The notes under the pieces: model-generated
Database searches by the model: none
What the model saw: the letters and a program-made list of their open reading frames with translations, nothing else
Told to the model about the DNA's origin: nothing
From: Cylindrobasidium torrendii FP15055 ss-10
Taxonomy: Eukaryota > Basidiomycota > Agaricomycetes > Agaricales > Physalacriaceae
Length of the DNA stretch: 16,367 nucleotides
Assembly (NCBI GenBank): GCA_000934385.1
Contig: KN880752.1
Location: 8,069-24,435 of the forward strand
Reading direction: 5' to 3'
Position numbers and translations under genes: made by a program
In this document: piece by piece, positions 7,314 through 16,060 of the stretch
How the letters are laid out: every line of letters begins with the position of its first letter
Position numbering within the stretch: the stretch's first letter is position 1

Positions 7314-8774
7314 TCAATCATCTTCTTCCTCGTTCTCGGATGGACACACCGAATTCGACGGCGTCAGAGGAGGTGTGGGAAGGCCGTGCGTCGGCCGACG
7401 ACCGCTGCTTTCCTTCCCCGTAACCTTTCCCGGCTGCGCTAGCTCTGGGCGTGGGGCAAAAGGAAACAGCGAACGCGTAGGAGCAGATTGCACTGGAGGA
7501 GCAACCTGCTTCCTGCGAGCTTGGAATGACGAAGCAATGAACAAGGGATCTATCGGCGCCGGCTCAGCGGCCAGCGTTGATGGCGCCATCGGAGGAGTTG
7601 GTAGATGTGATGGGGCAGATTCCTTGTTCTCCTGCTCCTCGTCCTCATCCAAATCAATCTCGACGCCGTTGATCCACATAACATTGCGCTCCTTTTTTGG
7701 TGGAGGCGAGGGACATCTTGGTGACGGCGGCGTCGACTCCTGGGCGCAAGGCTCCTCATCATCCAAGCTGACCTCTTCACCATTGATCCACATCACGTTC
7801 CGTGGTTTCGGTGATTTTGGTGCAGAACATGATTCGGGTATAGGAGCTGATGGCGATGGGCTGTCCATGAGCGGCAGAGGTGCCAGATTGAAGCGAGGCA
7901 ATCGGACAGGTGTGTTGGGAGTTTGTTGACTTGGTCGCGGTGGGGGAGGAAAAACAGGTTGGAAGAGGGCCGACGAATGCGGAGGTGATGACGGCGAACT
8001 GGACGCGAGGGAGCCTCCAGCCCGATCCGTCTTGGCACACATCATGCGCTCGGTCGAGGAGGATAATGTGCGGGGGGTGTTGACTTCTTGACTGACGGCA
8101 GGGGCACTGGAGGTATCGACGAGCGGGAGCAGGCCAATGGGCACCTTGCGTAGGTACGTTGATGCTGGACGACCTGTAATGACATCGTCGGGCTGATCTG
8201 CCAAGGGAAGTTGTCTAAGGTACAGTGAGCACACGACTATCTGGGGTTATACCAGAGACCGGACGGACCTTTGAATGGCCTTCAGTTCTAGCAAGTCTTG
8301 ATAACTGAGCGGTGTTCGTGCCGGCTCGGTGGCCGACCTGTCGTAGTTGGGGATCCTGAAGACGTCCTTCGGGCAAGTATCGTTGAAGACAACGGTCTTC
8401 AGGCGCTCGCTATCATCGTGTGGATGCGACAACTGAGAGTATGATGGATGCCTGGGGTGCATGTGCAGAAACGGGAACGTCGGGCAGTTTTCGCGCGACG
8501 ACGATTCCGAGGGAGTGTTGTTTGGCGTCCTGGTCTTCAGGCAGGGCTTGGTTCTGCATGGCCGCTGGGACGAGCTTGGGAGAGGCGGGGGAGCGTACTC
8601 GTCTTCCGATTCCGACGAGTAGTAGCTATCATTGGGGGCGCTGCCAATGGACGGATGGAACGGGCCGTTGTCGTCCGAGTGAAGGCGAATGGTCGAGTAT
8701 GGTGGTGAACGATCCATGATGGTGTATGAAGGATAGGGTGGGTGAGAAAGTAGTTTGTGGGGTCTGTACACCAT
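7314..8774 (-). CDS. Pro/Ser-rich disordered protein with duplicated RNVMWING motif
   Basis: Not recognised. Exons (minus) 8774-8269 and 8214-7314 with a 54-bp phase-2 intron give 468 aa. A second ATG at 8717 (MDRSPPYS) gives 449 aa. It may be the true start, because a TTATAA box at 8776-8781 touches the first ATG but lies about 60 bp from the second. The protein is mostly low complexity: an acidic Ser patch (SSESEDEY, near residue 53), a more ordered-looking stretch from about 125 to 205 (KTVVFND, FRIPNYDRS, SYQDLLELKAIQRS, YLRKVPIGLLPLVD), then Pro/Ser-rich sequence. RNVMWINGEEVSLD (307-320) is repeated as RNVMWINGVEIDLD (345-358), each followed by an acidic run. LPTPPMAPS (373) and LPTPPLTPS (447) precede an acidic end (ENEEEDD). 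No membrane segment or signal peptide is seen. A nuclear or cytosolic regulator that is phosphorylated and short-lived is a guess from composition. Confidence 0.8.
7647..7688 (-). repeat. Second RNVMWING repeat unit (coding)
   Basis: Encodes RNVMWINGVEIDLD, residues 345-358 of the protein at 7314-8774. The partner unit is at 7761-7802, 38 codons upstream. MWIN and the flanking RNV and LD are identical between units, while many third codon positions differ, so the protein sequence is conserved rather than the DNA recently copied. Confidence 0.75.
7761..7802 (-). repeat. First RNVMWING repeat unit (coding)
   Basis: Encodes RNVMWINGEEVSLD, residues 307-320. Preceded by KSPKP and followed by DEEP; the second unit is preceded by PPPKKE and followed by EDEEQE. 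The shared plan is basic/proline, then hydrophobic core, then acidic. Confidence 0.75.
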
Positions 8775-9270
8775 GTTATAAGCAAAGAACGCGGAAATAC
8801 CGCAGAAAACATACGTACAGATTTAATCTCTGGCGGAGTCCTGGAAAAGCGCGTGATGATAGGTTGTGGGACTTGTGACGTATCGAGTTAGGTCCGCTTG
8901 GAAGTGGCCGCAAGGCAGGTCGGCCGAAACGTCGCGATGTTGTCAATAGTGCGCCTTGCTGGTCGTGTGCCGACAATGTAGCGTGTGAAGGGCCGTAATT
9001 GGGGGATGGTCCGGGGGGGATATCGGTGGTCGTGTGCGTGCGTTTGAAGAGGCTATAACGGTCGGAACCAATGAGACGAAACCAATCAGATCTCAGTCAC
9101 ATAACCAGTTAGATGGGGTACACTCACAGATGGGGACGCTGGTCCCTGTTCAAAGGCTGCTCAACAAAGTATTCTCCCTGCTCGAGAGTGGTCTGGTCAA
9201 AACTGTTCGCGCATGAGCGGGGCGGTTTTCGCGGGGAACAAACGGACACACACTGCTTTGTTTAAGAGGC
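8775..9270. other. Upstream region of the disordered-protein gene
   Basis: Nearly 500 bases without a convincing gene, probably the promoter of the minus-strand gene starting at 8774 or 8717. A TTATAA box is at 8776-8781. The phrase AGAGGCTATAA occurs at 9266-9276 and a near match (AGAGGCTATAA with C following) near 9048-9058, both on the plus strand. Confidence 0.45.
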
Positions 9271-9277
9271 TATAAAA
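9271..9277 (+). promoter_or_regulatory. TATA box upstream of a possible small gene
   Basis: GGCTATAAAATGG holds a textbook TATAAAA, 46 bp before the ATG at 9323. It is one of the clearest TATA boxes in the window, yet no large gene follows. Confidence 0.4.
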
Positions 9278-9322
9278 TGGACGCCTGGGTCTCGTCTGGC
9301 CAATCGCGTCAGAGGGGCTGCG

Positions 9323-9612
9323 ATGTGCGCCACGCAAATATTCGAGCCGGACGACGAGCGGGATAAGACAGCGTGGGCGACGGCGATGGTGGTGGAGAGT
9401 CAAGAAAGACTTCGGCGGGTAAGATCACTCGCCGCCTATGCGACCGGGAAGACTCGGAGTTTCGGACCACCCCCGCCCCTGTGATGTCACCTGCGCCACA
9501 GTACGCCCGTCTTCCTCGCCTTCGCGTCCTACCGCATGGCGTGGTGCTTATCCTCAAGAATATACAAGCGAGCTACGCTGATCCCTCCGAGGATTCCCAA
9601 CGCCTCTTCTAG
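9323..9612 (+). CDS. Possible small two-exon gene (about 68 aa), unknown
   Basis: After the TATA box at 9271 the first open ATG with a usable frame is at 9323. Exon 1 (9323-9418) encodes 32 residues beginning MCATQIFEPDDERDKTAW and ending at a consensus donor, GTAAGA. An 83-bp phase-0 intron with acceptor CCACAG (ends 9501) would join exon 2 (9502-9612), 36 residues ending SEDSQRLF. Without splicing the frame ends after 54 residues. The peptide is charged and soluble-looking, with no signal peptide or known motif. Support is the promoter, donor and frame only; there is no homology. It could equally be a leader of a non-coding transcript. Confidence 0.25.
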
Positions 9613-11178
9613 TCCAGCACAAAAATCTCACATCTATTGCTGGATGTCCCGGGCCAATCACACGCATCCTGGCCAATAAACGGCGCTCCGTAGTTCTACG
9701 GCCAGGCTGCATCGCCACCCGAAGCGCCCCGACCGTGTTGCCACCGTATTTGGAAGGCCAGGCACAGCCTGGATTGATAAGATCCCGTGCAACCTTCCAT
9801 TTAGGGCAGGCTGTTTCCATTGTTCGTGCCAACCAGCATATGGTGCGATTTGTCAGATGTAGTGAGCACGGAGGACCGCCGCCTCCGCGCACACCGCTAC
9901 TACCGGGCTACTACTCCATTCTTCGATAATTCTTCCTGATTGTTTACCTCAGGTCAAATCCGGACCGCTAACGCTCCTCACCGTACGCTATGATGCGGGG
10001 ATGGGGTTTTGGCCCTCATCATCTAGAGAACCTCTTCGTGACTGTGGGTCCTGCTCCGTTCACATGATGGCCTTCGTCTTGTACATGACGAGGTCCACAA
10101 ACAGCCTCCGATTTCCCCTTTACTGTCGGGCGTAACACTGGTCGACAAACGAGGCCTTTGCGTGCATAAAAGCGTGGCTCGTACGGCTTTGATTCATCTT
10201 ATCACAAACACTTCTGCTTGGCAAACGGAATTTACGTGCTTTCAATCCTGCCGCGAGAAGAGCACGCACGTCTTCGATGAAGATTACGGATGCCGCCACA
10301 ATATTACTAGCCTTGCAGGTTAGAGCACTGCCGTTTGTGGTAGAGGGAATTCAGCTCTAGGGATACATCGTCATACAGGACAACATTCTGCAGTATCATC
10401 GTGAGATGAAGGCTTCATTAACCCCGGGGCAATTACGGGACGAGGATGATGATACTTGTTAGCACACCCAGATGGCTTACTTGGGACGGCATGCTCGGGG
10501 TGCTGTAGGCACGTCGTGTGTCGCATTGGGTCAAGCTTAGAAGCTGTCTGCTATCCCACAAACTCCAACGCACCACCCACAAAAATCTGATAGAATACTG
10601 TTGTTGGATCACGGGTGTGCTTCATTGCCGTTGAGAGCGTTCTGCCAGCTGACCGCAGCGGTTGTCCGCGGAGCCTGGGCATACTATCCTTTGCATCCAT
10701 GGTATTCGAACTCGGCTGGTCACTGTTCTGGTGTCAAATGCATTTGGGTGACTCCGGACTGGGGCATGATCATAACATCGCAAGGCGTCCAAACGCGATG
10801 CCATTGTATCTGGGGCGTACCCTGGCTTACTGTACTATGTTCATGAATTTCACCGCGTGCAATGATAGCCAAGAAATGTCAGATGAACGTTAACCCCCAA
10901 ATGGCTTTGGACCGAATTCCTCGCCGGTGTGAGTGATTTGACTGAATATCGGAGACGGTAGACCTGGTCAGTCGTCCAAATGTCACCAGCTGAGTTTGCA
11001 TGGCTGCAGGGCTTGCGCGCTGCCGTTCTACGACGGGCCAAGTCACTGGTATGGAGAAGAGAGCCTCTTGCATGCCTAGGCCCGCATCGCACTTGTATAT
11101 TCCGACGAGTCAACTTCGGGTTCTGGTCCCCATTTCACAGACAAGTTCATCGTGTGCCAGCGTCAAGACAGCGCTAAC

Positions 11179-11207
11179 AAACTCAAATAGTATCTCAATT
11201 TGAGTTT
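11179..11207. repeat. Hairpin with perfect 10-bp arms followed by a T run
   Basis: AAACTCAAAT (11179-11188) and ATTTGAGTTT (11198-11207) enclose a 9-nt loop, with further T residues following. It looks like a bacterial intrinsic terminator, but in this fungal setting that role is not expected. Confidence 0.45.
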
Positions 11208-11506
11208 TTAAGTATGAAGACTGCTTATCGTTGACGTTGAGTACCCTACTGAGTCTCTTGACAATGCTGCATGCCACACACCATTGGCATTAGTATTACT
11301 TACTATGCATATCAAAATTTGGACCTATTGTAAGTGCTCTCTGGGTCTCATTCGCCCAGTTGCTTCGAGGGACACCTAACCAATGCTGCACCTTTGCATC
11401 TAATAATGAGCCCCATTTTAGGCATCTTTATGTCTATCAACGAGCCACAATTGCATGGTTCTGTTCAGGTTCTGTTCCCAGTTGGTGGTTGTTGGTAGCA
11501 ACCGCG

Positions 11507-11547
11507 ATTGGTGACGATCAGCTTTTATTTACGCCACGCTGACGTAA
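11507..11547 (+). promoter_or_regulatory. Probable MKT1 upstream elements (CCAAT and CRE-like)
   Basis: ATTGG at 11507-11511 is an inverted CCAAT box about 105 bp before the ATG. TGACGTAA at 11540-11547 resembles a CREB/ATF site. There is no TATA box nearby, which fits a constitutively expressed housekeeping gene. Confidence 0.3.
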
Positions 11548-11615
11548 GTCAACGTTTGTCTCCGTCCCTCTATCATTGTCAAGTCGCGCGCTCCCTTGGT
11601 CGCCGTCCTGTCACG

Positions 11616-14154
11616 ATGCCCATAAAACACTTTGACAGTGAGCCAAGCTTTGAGTCCACTATGATTTGCGCAGTATAACACGCGTTATAGACTATCTTAA
11701 CGAGCGCAAGCATCTGCAGACGCTGCCGTTGTCGACGTTGTCCGACACGCGCCTGGGCATCGATGCCGCCCATTATCTGAACGCGTTGATGGAATCTCCG
11801 CCGTCGCGCGAGCCGCTGCTGGCTGCAACCGGCGGACTACCCCTTGGCTTAACCCAGCGCCTGGAAAGCGATCTGCGCGTACTCGAGAAGCTTCACATCA
11901 AGCCCGTCTTTGTCTTCCCCGGCATTCCACCAACCCGAAAATTCAAGGCGCCCCAGTTCCACCAGGAGTATGCTCAGGCGTGTGCGGATAGGCAGGCGGC
12001 TTGGGATCAGTACGAGCACGGCCATGAGGAAGAGGCTACACGACTTTTCGCGGGGAAGGCAGAAATCAAACATCACGATTTATGGAGGATGATCCTACGC
12101 GTATTCCGGCACAGGAATGTCGAGTTTCTGGTTGCACCGTATCTTGCTGCTCCCCAAGTGCGTCGGTAGAGAATACTAGGCGTGTTCTGTGCTAACTTAG
12201 ACGCCTAGCTTATTTACCTCCAACGCCAGCAGAAATCGTATGTGCACTCCGTGTACGGTCCCACCGAGATCCTTCTCTATCCTGGCGCCGGACGGAATGT
12301 GGAAAAGCTCATCACATCCATCGACCTCCTTTCGTCCACTCCAACCTTCACGTATATCATCAAGCACCAGATCTTGCATGACCTCGGCGTCGATGACAAC
12401 CTATTCATGGATATCGGTGTTCTGCTTGGATACGACCAGACCACGCCCTCCTTTCCTCCCACCGCCCACGAGCAGGGTCTCAAGGCTACCGTTGACATGG
12501 TCAAGTACTACAAGTCTGGCCATAGCACCATTCTCGCATTCGGCGACCATCAAGTCACGAAGTCGATGCAGTTCCACGACAACTTTGCCCGCGTTCGTTC
12601 GGTCATTCGTTTCGCCCTCATTCTTGCCAGCGACGGGATTGTCACGCCGCTGCCCCTCGCCCTCCCTGGAGCTCCGGCCAGCGGCCCTCATTCCATCACC
12701 GCCGCAGATATTCCAGCCGACCTCTCTGAACTTTTCTCGAACCGCTTTCCCGACGAGGTATATTACTATCTCTCACGCGGTCTCATGGGTCCTCAAGCAC
12801 TATCATGGCTCGCGTCGGGCCAAATCACGGAGGTGCCACCATTGGACAACGGGGAGACTACCGAATACAAGCGTTTCGTGAAGGAGGTCATCACGGAGGG
12901 TCAGACTGGTCCTCGGGCCACAGCACTGGCGCTTATTAGCAGTGTTACGCATCATTTCTGGGGCAAGCGTGTAGTACAAGGGCATTTCTGGTTCGACCAA
13001 GAGAACCATGGACACAAAAACAACAAACCAATTATGCACCACTCAACCGCGACTTCGCAGCTGGCCGAACGGGTTGGAGGATGGAATGTCAATTATGTGA
13101 TCATTGAGGAGGAATTGAGGCGACAGAATGTGAGGATCTTTTCTGTATTGTTTCCTAGCTGACATATTCCTCAGTCATCGACGATCGACTTCGCGTTGTG
13201 TCTTGGGGCGACCGCGACTGACCGCCTGGCAGGGCGTACCCGTGGTGCCAAGGGCCAGAATAACCCTACTGGCCAGCTGGAGAAGAAGGACGAGGTTGTT
13301 GCAAATGTTATCTGGCGTTTCCTCGAGCTTCGTGGTTTCCTCATGAACCAACATACGCATACTGGATTGGCGCGGGCCATGCACACCGCTATCAAGCAGT
13401 CGCGTGTTAACGACAAGTTCCAGGATTCGCTCTACCTGTTCCTCGAGATGGTGCGCGCCGGCGTCATGCACGGAAACCTCTGGAGTCAGCGGGCGTTCAG
13501 TGGTGGGCCGAGCTTTGGTGGTGATGATGAGAAGATGTGCATGCTTCTCGTGATGCGTGTGCTGAGCATCGTCCCGTTGAACTTCAAGGTCAGTTGATTA
13601 TCTCTTATGCTACTTTGAGTATTCAAGCTCCGTAGCCACAATCCTGGAGCGCACCACTATCCCGCGAACTGCTTGTGTTTAACTCGTTCGTACGGTCCTT
13701 GACTCGGGCACTGCGTACGCTGATTGAAACGACGGCGCTGAATATGCTCCTGCGCGACGACTGCCGGCGGGCACGAGATGACTTTTTGGACATTGCGCTC
13801 TCGCTGCCATTCCAGGGTGAAGTCAACACTGGCTTTGGCGTGTTGGCCAAAGTATATCTTGACGCGTTGACGACATTGAACGGTGGTCTGCGGGTGATGG
13901 ATGCGAATGCCGAGGGTGTTAGGGAGTCCAAGGACGTCGCGCTGGAAATCTGTGAGGAAACCCTTGGTGGCGGTGTAACGAATGGTGGAATGGGTTCTGG
14001 CCGGGGTGTGCGTGGGGAGGTTGAGAGAGGGTTCAGGTTCTGGGACATCTGTGTTGTAGCGATGCGGGTCCTACATGCGGAGGGTGCGGTGATGAAGGAG
14101 CTAGTTGACCAGTTCGAGGCGGCGGAGGCATGGCTGGCGCCGATGCGCCCGTGA
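11616..14154 (+). CDS. MKT1: Mkt1-like post-transcriptional regulator (XPG/PIN-like domain)
   Basis: Homologue of yeast Mkt1, which with the ataxin-2 homologue Pbp1 controls translation or stability of selected mRNAs in the cytoplasm. Exons: 11616-11637, 11691-12157, 12209-13129, 13175-13588, 13636-14154; introns 53, 51, 45 and 47 bp; product 780 aa, close to the yeast protein. Exon 1 encodes only MPIKHFD plus one base; splicing to 11691 gives MPIKHFDNYLNERKH, the expected N-terminus. The XPG-N-like part covers roughly residues 1-130 (LGIDAAHYL at 29-37, VFVFPGIPP). The XPG-I-like part lies around 148-195 (EFLVAPYLAAPQLIYL, VYGPTEILLYPG). Where FEN1/XPG nucleases have acidic metal ligands here, this protein has YLAAPQ and GPTEILLY, so it should lack nuclease activity, as expected for Mkt1. 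Exons 3-5 contain the Mkt1-specific central and C-terminal regions (for example ELLVFNSFVRSLTRALRT). Intron 2 has a canonical CTAAC branch site. Confidence 0.93.
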
Positions 14155-14819
14155 ACACCCACCGGACATTAGTGCTGCGTGAGGCAAAAATTCTGGAAGT
14201 GACTGCTCTCCGTTCTTGTTTTCCTGGCTCGAGTCTTACTTACCCTCTCATCCTTCAAAACTGTTGTTTTTTGTATGTACGGCTCCGGTTATGTTGTTTT
14301 TAACTCAACTCAAGGATTTGCACATCAATGCATCATGGATGGTAGGACGGTTTTGGTCTGGAAAGACGGCCACCATGAACTTGTGCACTCCTTGCGAACC
14401 CGTGGAACTTGTGGCGGGCCGTGGGCTCCCAACGCCAGACGCCATTGAGCCATTCATTCGGGGAGGAGCACAACGAACTTATTCCAACGTGTGTCATCGA
14501 CGAAAAAAGGGCTTGCAGCAAAACGACTACACAAAAGCTACGGAAACGATAACACGGAAAGCAATATGAGTATGAAGACAAAGCGTTGAAAGATGTATTC
14601 AAATCGAATTCGACGGATTCTCCAGCATTGGGTATACTGTTTTATTACGACCATACGGCCGGTATTCGGCGCTTACCACCACGGGAAAGCCGACAGGGAG
14701 ACAGTGGGCGGAGTCGCTAGTCACTCTGAACCGTCATTGCGTGATGGAGCGCAAAGGCTACCGCGAGATGCGCTCCGTTTGTTGCACAGCGCATTGCACC
14801 AGGAGATCTGGAGTCCAGA
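14155..14819. other. Convergent intergenic region after MKT1
   Basis: These 665 bases lie between the MKT1 stop (plus) and the family A stop (minus) and should hold both 3' UTRs. A 117-codon plus frame (14216-14569) starts at TTG and has no domain support. An 8-bp inverted repeat, GGAGCGCA (14746-14753) and TGCGCTCC (14769-14776), lies just beyond the family A stop. No gene is called. Confidence 0.6.
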
Positions 14820-15825
14820 CTATGGGGCTCTACGCCGGCGTGCATAAGGTGCCATAGCTTCTCTAGCCTTGGTCTTGGCGGCTCTAGAAGGATTTCGGCG
14901 AGGTGGGAAAGGAGGTGTTGCGCAAGAGCGTTTGGGTGGAGGACATGGATCCGACGGAGCTGTATCCCGTAGTCGTTTGCGCGAAGGTAGAAGCGCAGGA
15001 TTTCTTGACTTTGTTGCCGGTGCAGGGCGATTGGCGCAAGGTAGGGGGAGACGTATGATGGGTGGCTTGGGTGCGGGAGGCCGACCAGAGGATGTGAACC
15101 ACTCATGCGGCGAGTTGATAGCGAGTTGGGCATGCGTCCTAGCAAAATGTCGAATAGTGCCAAATGCTAGATTTAACATCGATAGTTGCCTAGAAGCCCT
15201 CACAGCAATGAAGGCGGGATCAGCAGAGCGCAGCCGGATGCTGGGGGAAGCGGGATAAGGGTGCTCGTGCTTGGTTACCGTGCCCGTAACAGGATGGCGA
15301 AGGAAAATTGGGCATGATGATTCTCTGACATCCATAAGTGTGAACTCCAGTCCACCAGTTTCTGTCTGCATCGCTTGTCAAACTATGGAATGATACGAGA
15401 ATGCAAACAAACCTTGACGCGCGCGCGGTCCTTGGGTTGATGGGGTTGGTTTTGAAGGTAGACCTCGCGAAGAGATTGAATGAAATCATCGGGGGGGATG
15501 AATGTGTAATCTTTCTGCAAGATTCCAGGAGCAAAATCAGGCTGCACTGAGCGGGGTCAAACTTTGTTGTGAGGGGCTACGTAGTGGACGCACGATAGAG
15601 ATAATTTCCGGGACCCATGACCGCATCCGTTATGTCTTCCTCACTCATTCCAGTCGCTATTGCATGTGTCCGCAGCTGTATTCGGAATGCTGTCAACACG
15701 AGAATGGGTTCATTTGCTTTGTTACACACCGAGGGATCCATATGCTGTGTGTAAATCGGATATCCAAACGGTTCTTGAAATACGCCAGTGAATGAGATGC
15801 AATCCTCTGTATACGGCGTTGGCAT
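14820..15825 (-). CDS. Family A hypothetical protein, complete three-exon gene
   Basis: Not recognised. Exons (minus) 15825-15594, 15546-15413 and 15365-14820 give 303 aa; both introns are 47 bp with a TTTGAC motif near the 3' end. The start MPTPYTEDC lies in a good context (GACCATGCC); an in-frame ATG at 15927 would add 34 residues. The N-terminal half looks folded: FTGVFQEPFGYPIYTQH (12-28), EPILVLTAFRIQLRTHA (39-55), DYTFIPPDDFIQSLREVYLQ (90-109). Residues 148-182 (VTGTVTKHEHPYP, IRLRSADPAF) match the left-edge gene. The C-terminal third is Pro-rich and basic: KRLR, PPPKRS, PPRRNPSRAAKTK, ending RRRRAP. This suggests a nuclear or nucleic-acid-associated protein (inference). No signal peptide or membrane segment is seen. 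Exon 2 contains a run of seven C (minus strand), a place where a sequencing error could matter. It is divergent from the gene starting at 16061, sharing a 235-bp promoter. Confidence 0.75.
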
Positions 15826-15934
15826 GGTCGATAGATGCTGGCGAGATACGTGGTAAAGTCGAGTTGGTAGCGTGAAGAAGACCAAGGCGCGATGCGTCAT
15901 CGGAGTCAGTGCGGCAATCAACGGCAATCACAGA

Positions 15935-15971
15935 TTCACGTGAGCAGACACCTCCAGTCCGCTCACGTGAA
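15935..15971. promoter_or_regulatory. Paired E-box inverted repeat in a divergent promoter
   Basis: TTCACGTGAGC (15935-15945) and GCTCACGTGAA (15961-15971) form a perfect 11-bp inverted repeat with a 15-bp spacer. Each arm contains CACGTG, the site of bHLH factors such as Cbf1, Pho4 or SREBP types. Centres are 27 bp apart. The pair sits between the starts at 15825 (minus) and 16061 (plus), so it may control both genes. Confidence 0.6.
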
Positions 15972-16060
15972 CGGACACTATATCACACCGTTAGCGTGGC
16001 TGCAACCTCGTGTCCGCTCTTACTCTTTACCACCATCACCACAGGTCCTCCTTTTTCGCC

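Larger units (their letters stand above)
9613..11615. other. Long divergent intergenic region upstream of MKT1
   Basis: Two kilobases without a convincing gene. Noted: the 112-codon minus frame 9892-9554 has no recognisable domain; a TATA-like CATAAAAG near 10166 lies before a possible tiny spliced frame starting at 10277; a 10-bp hairpin lies at 11179-11207. The last 110 bases are probably the MKT1 promoter: a CCAAT box in reverse (ATTGG, 11507-11511), a CRE-like TGACGTAA (11540-11547) and a pyrimidine-rich stretch just before the start. The rest shows nothing I can name. Confidence 0.5.

Noticed and set aside
7375..7929. 184-codon plus-strand frame, rich in Gly and Ser
   Set aside because: It is the antisense shadow of the Pro/Ser-rich exon at 7314-8214; the composition mirrors that exon's codons and it has no promoter or homology.
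9554..9892. 112-codon minus frame in the intergenic region
   Set aside because: No domain, promoter or splice support; the length is within chance expectation.
10680..10690. CATACTATCCT, also present at the left TIR (5903-5913)
   Set aside because: Only 11 bases match and the rest of the TIR is absent, so chance is likely.
10600..11203. Several overlapping plus-strand frames of 65-92 codons
   Set aside because: Mutually overlapping, no shared codon pattern, no recognisable protein features.
12240..12881. 213-codon plus frame inside MKT1
   Set aside because: Shadow frame of MKT1 exon 3; low-complexity Ser/Pro/Arg product with no motif.
13623..14162. 179-codon minus frame opposite the last MKT1 exon
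   Set aside because: Antisense of a well-supported coding exon, with no independent evidence.
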